Assembly (NCBI RefSeq): GCF_000092225.1
Contig: NC_014158.1
Coordinates: 124,001 to 188,000, forward strand
DNA: 64,000 nucleotides
Direction of reading: 5' to 3'
Source: Tsukamurella paurometabola DSM 20162
GTDB lineage: Bacteria > Actinomycetota > Actinomycetes > Mycobacteriales > Mycobacteriaceae
How positions within the stretch are numbered: position 1 is the stretch's first letter; each line of letters starts with the position of its first letter. Below the pieces are notes generated by a model. That model did not search any database, had not been told where the DNA came from, and worked only from the letters and a program-made list of their open reading frames with translations. Positions 63,610-64,000 of this stretch are shown here, in pieces. A program made the position numbers and the translations under genes.

Positions 63610-64000
63610 GTGGCAGACGTGACTGACGTAACGGAGCAGGTCGATACCCCTGACCTGCACACCACCGCCGGCAAGCTGGCTGACCTGCACCGCCGCCTGG
63701 AGGCCGCCTCGGACCCGGGCAGTGAACGGGCCAAGGCCCGCCGCGACGCCAAGGGCCTGCCCAGCGCCCGGCAGCGCATGCACATGCTGTTCGACGAGGG
63801 CACCTTCGTCGAGCTCGATCAGCTCGCGAAGTCGCCCGGCGACGACAAGATCAAGGACGGCGTGGTCATCGGCTACGGCCTGGTGAACGGCCGGAAGGTC
63901 GCGGCCTTCAGCCACGACCAGACCGTGGGCGCGGGCACCGTCGGCGAGATGTTCGGCCGGAAGATGGTCAAGCTCTACGACTTCGCCGCGACCGCGGGCC
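63610..64000 (+). CDS. accD4: Acyl-CoA carboxylase carboxyltransferase subunit AccD4, 3' truncated
   Basis: The frame begins at GTG 63610 (GAAGGGATAGG upstream; a second GTG at 63619) and runs off the right edge after 130 codons. It reads KLADLHRRLEAASDPGSERA, KGLPSARQRMHMLFDEGTFV, GVVIGYGLVNGRKVAAFSHD and QTVGAGTVGEMFGRKM, the N-terminal part of a biotin-dependent carboxyltransferase. AccD4 carboxylates the C22-26 acyl-CoA used by Pks13. It starts 12 bases after the pks13 stop, in the conserved fadD32-pks13-accD4 operon. Confidence 0.95.
   Translation, partial: MADVTDVTEQVDTPDLHTTAGKLADLHRRLEAASDPGSERAKARRDAKGLPSARQRMHMLFDEGTFVELDQLAKSPGDDKIKDGVVIGYGLVNGRKVAAFSHDQTVGAGTVGEMFGRKMVKLYDFAATAG

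Noticed and set aside
58327-63915. A very long open frame on the minus strand opposite pks13
   Set aside because: It is produced by the high third-position GC of pks13. The translation is a His/Val/Gly/Arg-rich mix with no domain, and pks13 is unmistakable on the other strand.

Overview
The window is GC-rich DNA with many GTG starts. It comes from a mycolic-acid-containing actinomycete (order Mycobacteriales). The right half carries the arabinogalactan/mycolate locus: glf, glfT2, a PAP2 phosphatase, the DPPR synthase ubiA, aftB, a mycolyltransferase, two Rv3802c-type cutinase-fold lipases, fadD32, pks13 and the start of accD4. The mycolyltransferase carries C-terminal LGFP repeats and several genes lack Mycobacterium-specific features, so a Tsukamurella/Gordonia-like genus fits best. 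The genus is an inference; the family-level placement is solid.

Layout. 1-5.0 kb: the 3' end of an aldehyde dehydrogenase, small hypothetical genes, a secreted SGNH hydrolase and a TM0106-type nuclease. 5.0-8.5 kb: a secreted low-complexity protein diverges from a three-gene set encoding an EspR-like DNA-binding protein, an ImmA/IrrE-type metalloprotease and a 7-TM MAB_1171c-type protein. 8.5-11.5 kb: a short-chain dehydrogenase, a TMEM165/GDT1 metal exporter behind a yybP-ykoY-type manganese riboswitch, and sodA. 11.6-16.4 kb: small membrane proteins, an SppA-like protease, a rhodanese, glpQ and a DUF5926-type protein. 16.4-24.7 kb: a TetR gene, an LCP wall-polymer transferase, a CPBP protein, a purine permease, a self-contained TetR/MFS efflux operon with a large operator, and a DUF2470 gene behind an iron box. 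24.7-37.3 kb: pheA, a histidine phosphatase, a mini-zincin, a septum-formation protein, serS, a cluster of paralogous small membrane proteins (one interrupted by TGA), a roadblock-domain protein, an MBL-Rieske protein, an acyltransferase and a HAD phosphatase. 37.3-38.5 kb: an AT-richer patch with an orphan gene and a long inverted repeat. 38.5-64 kb: the cell-envelope locus, with a few accessory genes inserted.

The order from the espR-like gene through sodA, glpQ1, the LCP gene, the DUF2470 gene, pheA, serS, the Rieske protein, glf and aftB to accD4 matches, as far as I recall, the order of Rv3849 down to Rv3799c in M. tuberculosis. This helps assign the orthologs. The envelope genes form one pathway. 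Glf supplies UDP-galactofuranose and GlfT2 builds the galactan. UbiA and the PAP2 phosphatase make decaprenyl-phosphoryl donors for arabinan, and AftB caps the arabinan. FadD32, Pks13 and AccD4 make the mycolic precursor, and the mycolyltransferase attaches mycolates outside the membrane.

The most interesting points are the manganese riboswitch with mutually exclusive helices, the regulator/protease/7-TM triad, the iron box before the DUF2470 gene, the 30-bp TetR operator, the TGA-interrupted paralog, the AT-rich island with a 16-bp inverted repeat, and the hairpin-forming intergenic repeats at both ends of the window.
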